A model generated the notes under the pieces. That model was given only the letters and a program-made list of their open reading frames with translations. It had not been told where the DNA came from and did not search any database. 64,000 nucleotides of DNA from positions 3,737,501 through 3,801,500 of the forward strand of contig NC_060018.1 of the NCBI RefSeq assembly GCF_021134715.1, read 5' to 3'. Made by a program: the position numbers and the translations under genes. This document shows positions 58,456-64,000 of this stretch, piece by piece (the first letter of the stretch is position 1; each line of letters opens with the position of its first letter). This DNA is from Daphnia pulex. Its lineage: Eukaryota > Arthropoda > Branchiopoda > Diplostraca > Daphniidae.

Positions 58456-61290
58456 TGGTCATCCGTTCTACTAATTTTCGCTTAAGCATAGTTTTTAAGA
58501 CCGATAAGTCGTTGTCATTTCTGACAGAAATATGATAATCATGTGTTTGTTCATCTTTACAAAAACTGTTGGTTTAGAGTCTTCACATTATAAAAATTAA
58601 TATCCTTCAAATTTTTTGAGACTTTAAGGGCCGGGGCTCATAGATGGCCGCCTGTTATCAACCAAAGACAAACAATGTTACGAACCTTGCTTCATCTACA
58701 GTCATGTCGTCTATATTCGTGCGCACCATACAATTTCACAAGGTTACATTATCATTCACGCATTCCGCTCTACTTTTTGTTTTGATGAAGCTTATCAGCA
58801 TTCTTCCCTTTGTTGGACACTGCAGTCTATGGGATAGTATACACTTAGTCTATGTATGGAAAAAATAATTTGATTATTCTATTGACCATCCTCAAACAGT
58901 ATCGTAATTCCATCTATCTATTGTGAACGTGAATGTCAGGGCGTGTATAGAGTAGCGAAGCGTGACTGTTATCTGCATACTGACCTTCAGTGATCGGCGA
59001 AAAATATCCATATAAGGAGCGTTCTGTATAGCCAAGCGGAAGGAGGCCGAGACTTCGGGAGGATGAAGCCAACCACACTTACTCTTTAAGGAGCGCGTGC
59101 AACACGCAATCCAACTCTTTGCCTGCGTAAATTTATTCCCCACGAAAAAAAAATATTGCTGCTGGAGGAGAAAAGGTTACAGTAAAAACAAGAACTTGCC
59201 TTTTGGCTTCTGGCCTGTTGTTTGCCGCTTCCGTAAAAAAGGAGAAAACAAAAATGATTTGCGTGGGACCAAGTCAGCCTTGGGCGCTTCGTGAGTTGAG
59301 TTGCCCGTAGTAGACAAAAGAAGATTGTGAAGTCCGTAAAAGTTGTGTTGATTTTCGAGGAGGTTTTTGTCTATTTCTTTCTTGTATATTGAGTTATTGA
59401 CAGTGAAATTCGATTACCAATAGTTTTCACACACTATTACATCAGATGAAATCATCAAATTCTACAGGTAAGAACTTCTCCCCAGTGTGTAAGCGTTGTT
59501 TTGTTGATCTAGACGGCTTGACCGAATGGGTCACTCAACTGTCATTATTGTCTTTTTCTCCCAAATTGCTTTGAATCAGTTCATACTGGTTTTATCCTTT
59601 ATACAAGTTCATACTGAATGATATCTCAAATCCCAAGAGTTCTAGAAAGTGGTTCATTTCTTTCAAAGATGTTGCTGGTTGCTTCTTACCCGTTTCTATT
59701 GTTGAGACCAAACCCATCGTCAGAATAGTCTTTACTTGCAAATGTGGTGCTGGTCTCAAGACATATTCCAATTTCACAACACGCTGTGAATAATTTCACA
59801 TAGGTAGTAGGCTAGTAGCCGTTGCTCTGGAATATGTTTGGAATTGTCCTGTCGAAGTAATTATGTGAACGAGCTGTCAGCAGAAAACTGCAAGTATTGA
59901 GGGGTTGGTGGACCTAAGACAATGCAATGCACATAACCTTGCAAGTTTTGTCAGTCAGACAACAAGCAGACGTTTGGTTCATCGAATGCCAGCGGCTGGG
60001 TCTCCGGTTGTGCGCATTTGTTTGTCAGAACAGGGAGTGCGTGGTCTTTGAAATGTTACAGCACATTTGGCAGCAGCTTATTGAGACTCGTGTTTGAGGG
60101 GTGCGGGAGTTGTTAGGGGTGGGTGGGGTGTTATTATATAGAAGAAGGTCGAGTTTCGACACCTCTGCTGTCTCGTGAAATGGAATGCTGTCTCTGTGCG
60201 TATGTGTTCATGTGAAACTAAAGCGTCTAGGATAAAAAACGCCACCCGAATGGGAGGGGATCGATCGACAAAAACTGTGTCGTGTCTTGGTCGTCGATGA
60301 TTATCGTCTCAAAAAGAAAAAGGGAGGAGTGCGCTTTGTACTGTCGGGTGGGACGCACCAGAGTTTCGTGAAGGCGTGAGCCGGTCGTTTCGGGTTTATT
60401 TTGGAATCTCAGCCGCTCGCCGCTCGAATTGGAAAAAGGTAGGCGGAGTAGAAAAGGAGAAAACGAGAAGAAAGTAGTGGTTACTGTTTGTCTTGAGTGA
60501 GCGCGCGTTCACTAGATAAAAAAAAGGGAGGAAACAAAAACAGCGCGTTATTTACTGTCGACGTAGTCTTAGTGAAGAAAAACTCTCATGGATGAGGAAA
60601 CCCCAAAAAATCCCCAAACAATCGAATCGTCAAACGAGACAGACAACTTTTCCTTTCCATGTTTAGTGTGACGTTGTTGGGCTTGGTATTGTGACACGTT
60701 GAGCGATCAAAGTGGTGTAGAGTGATGATGGCGTTTGTCTAGTTATGCCCCCTGCTGCAGTCCTTGAATCAGGGCCTATTCAAATGGGTCGCACTTTTTA
60801 TTTTTTCTTCATCGTCGTCGTCCCTCACTTTTTTAACGCCTCCACCACCATCAAAGACGCCCTGTCGAGGACAGATTTAACCTCGAGCCTTGTCGGGATC
60901 CTATGTAGTAGTACCCTTTTTCTTTCTTTCCTTGCCTCTTTCTTCCGTTCTCTCCTTGACGTGTCTGTTTGGCCTTTGAAAAGGGGAAAAGAAAAGAAGA
61001 TGAAATTGGAATGGTGCCGGATCCCACATTCATAGAGCGTGAGTCGTCGGCCAGCGTCGTCTTAGCAAAACTTTCAGTTAATCGAATGGACTGACGACGA
61101 CGAGTTCCCTTGCTAGAAGACGTCGGCACGGAGAAGAGACTCGACGACGTCGTGAGTCTCTGCGATTAGTGGCCGTCCGACTTCTTATTCTTCTCTCTCT
61201 AGAGAGAGATTTGCCCATTGCGTGTGTGTGTGTGTGTTTTCGTCTGTTACGTATCTATATTGCTCCTTCGGTCGGATGATGACGGACTAA
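58456..61290. other. 2.8-kb region, promoter and likely 5' untranslated exon of FAK
   Basis: A donor-like CGAATTGGAAAAAG|GTAGGC near 60438 could end a first untranslated exon of the kinase gene. The 60100-61280 part is richer in G and C and in CpG than the surroundings. Short ORFs (for example 60745-61035) show no domain. Confidence 0.35.
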
Positions 61291-63978
61291 ATGACTATTG
61301 AGGCGGCCAAAATGGAGCGCGATTGGTCTTGGAGTGTGGCGTGTTTTGGTCAACAGAAAGACTATATGGATCTCCCTCCCCGTAGTTGGGGCGAAAAGGA
61401 AGCGCAGCAGCAGCAAGGGGAGGAGCCGGAATTGTGGACCAGCGGCGGTTATCAACCGGCTGTTGACTGCTGGTCGGCCAACAGTTGTGAAAAATTGCTC
61501 TCCAGCAGTCGAACTCGATTGGTGGGGGAGTCGACCGCCACCGACGTCATTTCGAACGGACAAGGAGATTCTTGGGGTCTTCGTCGCCGAAGTCGAAGTA
61601 GTAGCAACAGCAGACAACATCAAGTTGTCACTGATTATATTCCTGCTCCCAAAAACTTGACCAATTCTCCCAATTCGTCGGTCCAATTCCCACCTTTCTC
61701 ACCGCCAACAAGTTCTTTCCACCACGAATCTAGCCCGTCTCCTTCTTTGCGACGGTGGAAACAGTTGAAATACGCCGGACGCAATTGGCGGAGTTGGCGA
61801 CGCCTCTACAGCAGGTACCACAATACCTCCCCTTTGGCTCCGGCTCTGTACAGTATGACATTTACATCCGAAACATCAACCAGACGAGCAGTTGCTGCTT
61901 TCTTGTAACACATTTAGCCCATTGGTCGTAGTCTAATCGCGTAGTTTCCTCCATCTCAACCCGAGGCCGACTTGACTGTGTGTTTTTAGAATTACTAAAG
62001 TCTTGGCATTTTTTTTTTTGTTTTTGAATGTTTCAGTATTGAGGAATTGCGCACGCTCCCGTCAGCAGCAGCAGTCCCGTTCCATCAGCGCAGAATGAGC
62101 GTCAGCATGACCAAAGAGCAGCAACAACTGCACCAACAACAACAGCACCACCACCAGCATGGCAACGAATGGAGTCCGCTCCAGGTGGCCAGCAGCACAC
62201 GGCTTGGGCTAGCACCACAGATGGCCCGGCCGCTCCTCATCCAAAGCCACCACCACGTCGGCGGTGGCAACAGTAGTACTAGTAGTAGTCACAGTGATAT
62301 TCGGCCTCTGCTGAAACAGCAAATGTTGCCACCCGAACTGCCGCTGAGAAGGGGCGGATCGGTCGACCGGGTTCTCTTGCCCACGGAAAATTACAACACT
62401 AACACAACCAAATCATCTAATAGTGAGAAAAGACAAATGTTATAAGATTCTTATTACATTATTGCTAATGACCCTTGATATATTTTTAGGCGAAAGCGGA
62501 AGTTTATTCAATCCCAATAACAGCGTTCTCACTTTCAAAGTGTTTGGACCCAATCCCACCCAAGTGGTAAACATGGTAAAATGTTTGGAATCATCCACTG
62601 TCGAGGTATTGAACTTCTCAAAGATCGATGGGAATTATTGATTTACAAAAATACTTTGGTTCTTTTCAATAGGAAGCCATAGCTCAAGTGACGGAACGAT
62701 TATCGGCCGGTCCTCGTGCCTATCAGGCCCTTTACGGCTTTAGAATAGTCGAATCAAGCAATCCAAAGGGCCCCCATTATTGGTTAGACAACACCTCGAC
62801 ACTCTCACAAGTGCAAGAGCGTTTCGCATTAGAAATGGTCGGAGTATCTGACAGCAAGTGGCGAGTCGAATTGCGAATCCGTTGCGTGCCAAAAAATTTG
62901 CACGAACTTTACGAGAAAGACAAGTTCACATTTCTATTTTACTACGATCAAGTGAGTCATGCTGTGAAGGCCAATTACGTCATCCTACCATTCATTTACC
63001 ACCATCATTCTTCTTTGATTGAATTCTTGACAGACTCGTTTTGACTATTTGAGCCACGGATCTCTGACAGTCGACCCGGACCTTGCCGTGCATTTGTGCT
63101 GCCTGGAGATTCGACGAATCTTCAAGGACGTGTCCCCTTCGACGCTGGAAAAAAAGTCCAATTTGGAATACTTAGAAAAAGAATTCGGGTTGCGCAGTCT
63201 CTTGCCAGAGTGCGTCATTGCCAACGTCAAATCCAAAAATCTGAAGAAGATGATCCAACAGCAATCGAAAAAGTGTGTCCCGTTAGGTGAAGCAGCCTGC
63301 ATGTTCAAATTTCTCGAACTCCTTCGCACAGTTTACCGATACGATCGAGAAAAATTTCAGTGCGATTTAGGGGTAAATATAACACGAAACATCTGCCTGT
63401 TTTGCAGCTTATTATTTTTATGACTATTTTTCTTTGCTACAGACGGGTTGGTCCATTCCAGTTGAACTCATTATCGGTCCGGATGTTGGCATCTCCTACA
63501 CGGCTAGTCAAGCGGGCAGTCAGGTTTGTTTTCCGTTCAATTGTCGATTGAATTCTTCGCATATAAATGGTCCGCGTTTTCTCCACAGTTGATTTTAGTG
63601 GCAGATTTCAGTCACGTGTCCCAGGTGGAGACCCTAATGTCTGCCGACTGTGAGAGCCACAATAATGTACAGCGCATTGTTGGTGGGGTCAGCAGTAACA
63701 AGGCCGTCGTGCAAATCAAAGTTGCCGGCTCGCAGGAGCCTTTGCTCATTACTTGCAGTTCAATCGAGATGGCAGAAAACATTGCCGATCTAGTGGACCG
63801 TTATTGCCGTTTGGTCAACGGCACCAATCTCTCGTTGTGGAACAAACGAGGTAAAATTTTCGTCCTTTAATATTCTTTTATTCTTTCGTCATGTCGGAAA
63901 TGTTCATTAACCCTCTCTCTGTGCGCTAACTTTTACAAGCTTCTCAAATGACTTATTACGGATGCCCGTGCTATCACG
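61291..63978 (+). CDS. Fak: Focal adhesion kinase (FAK/PTK2), 5' part: N-terminal extension and FERM domain; continues beyond window
   Basis: Eight exons seen (61291-61814, 62037-62422, 62490-62605, 62673-62951, 63034-63372, 63443-63523, 63589-63850, 63940-63978), 675 codons so far, all junction phases compatible. From about residue 310 the chain matches the FAK FERM domain: F1 with ALYGFRIVES and WLDNTSTLSQVQERF, then WRVELRIRCVP; F2 with the LGCLEIRR-like HLCCLEIRRIF and LEKKSNLEYLEKEFGL; F3 with PVELIIGPDVGISY and IADLVDRYCRLVNGT. FAK is a cytoplasmic tyrosine kinase acting at integrin adhesions; its kinase and focal-adhesion-targeting parts must lie past 64000. The roughly 300-residue N-terminal extension (Ser/Gln/His-rich) is much longer than the short vertebrate leader. 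A shorter product from Met at 62095 is possible. Confidence 0.93.
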
Positions 63979-64000
63979 GTAATGTATTTCTTTTGAAAAT

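Noticed and set aside
61255-61686. 143-codon minus-strand ORF
   Set aside because: Antisense to the first coding exon of FAK, which has phase-compatible splicing on the plus strand.
1-64000. CRISPR arrays, bacterial operons or viral insertions
   Set aside because: None seen. Intron-rich animal genes dominate, and the short repeats are simple-sequence tracts.

Overview
The window looks like nuclear DNA of a compact-genome arthropod, most likely a branchiopod crustacean such as Daphnia. This is inferred from short canonical GT-AG introns (mostly 55-110 bp in the conserved genes), clear animal orthologues and TATA-box promoters, not from a marker gene. I rebuilt the gene models by hand from splice sites. 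Every multi-exon model below keeps one open frame across all its junctions.

Left part (1-19.8 kb). A diverged duplicated block (1 to about 1005) carries a DRE-like promoter and exon-like blocks. It recurs in inverted orientation at about 27.03-27.81 kb. Between the copies, all on the minus strand, lies a tandem array of secreted-protein genes assembled from three modules: FAS1 (fasciclin), Kunitz/BPTI and cystatin. From left to right the array holds a lone cystatin (1795-2181), FAS1[Kunitz]-cystatin (3914-5366), a second FAS1[Kunitz]-cystatin (6278-7651), FAS1 only (10034-10915), a four-cysteine secreted peptide that reuses the family signal-peptide exon (11846-12254), and FAS1-cystatin without Kunitz (12971-14077). 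A tRNA-Val(CAC) follows. Next comes a three-FAS1-domain secreted protein (16098-19250). Its third domain matches the array FAS1 in sequence and in intron position, so it is a plausible source of the array.

Middle (19.8-37 kb). This stretch is gene-poor, with many simple repeats. The only gene I can firmly support is the Protein C10 (C12orf57) homologue at 31760-32856 on the minus strand.

Right part (37-64 kb). These are ordinary conserved animal genes. A long RGK-family GTPase gene runs on the minus strand (37191-49085). On the plus strand lie ribosomal protein eS12, KLHL20/diablo, TCP11-like 1, an unusual achaete-scute-like bHLH gene with five introns, and the 5' part of focal adhesion kinase (N-terminal region and FERM), cut by the window end.

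The most interesting system is the FAS1/Kunitz/cystatin array. It joins an adhesion or matrix fold with a serine-protease-inhibitor fold and a cysteine-protease-inhibitor fold in one secreted polypeptide, with lineage-specific gain and loss of the modules.
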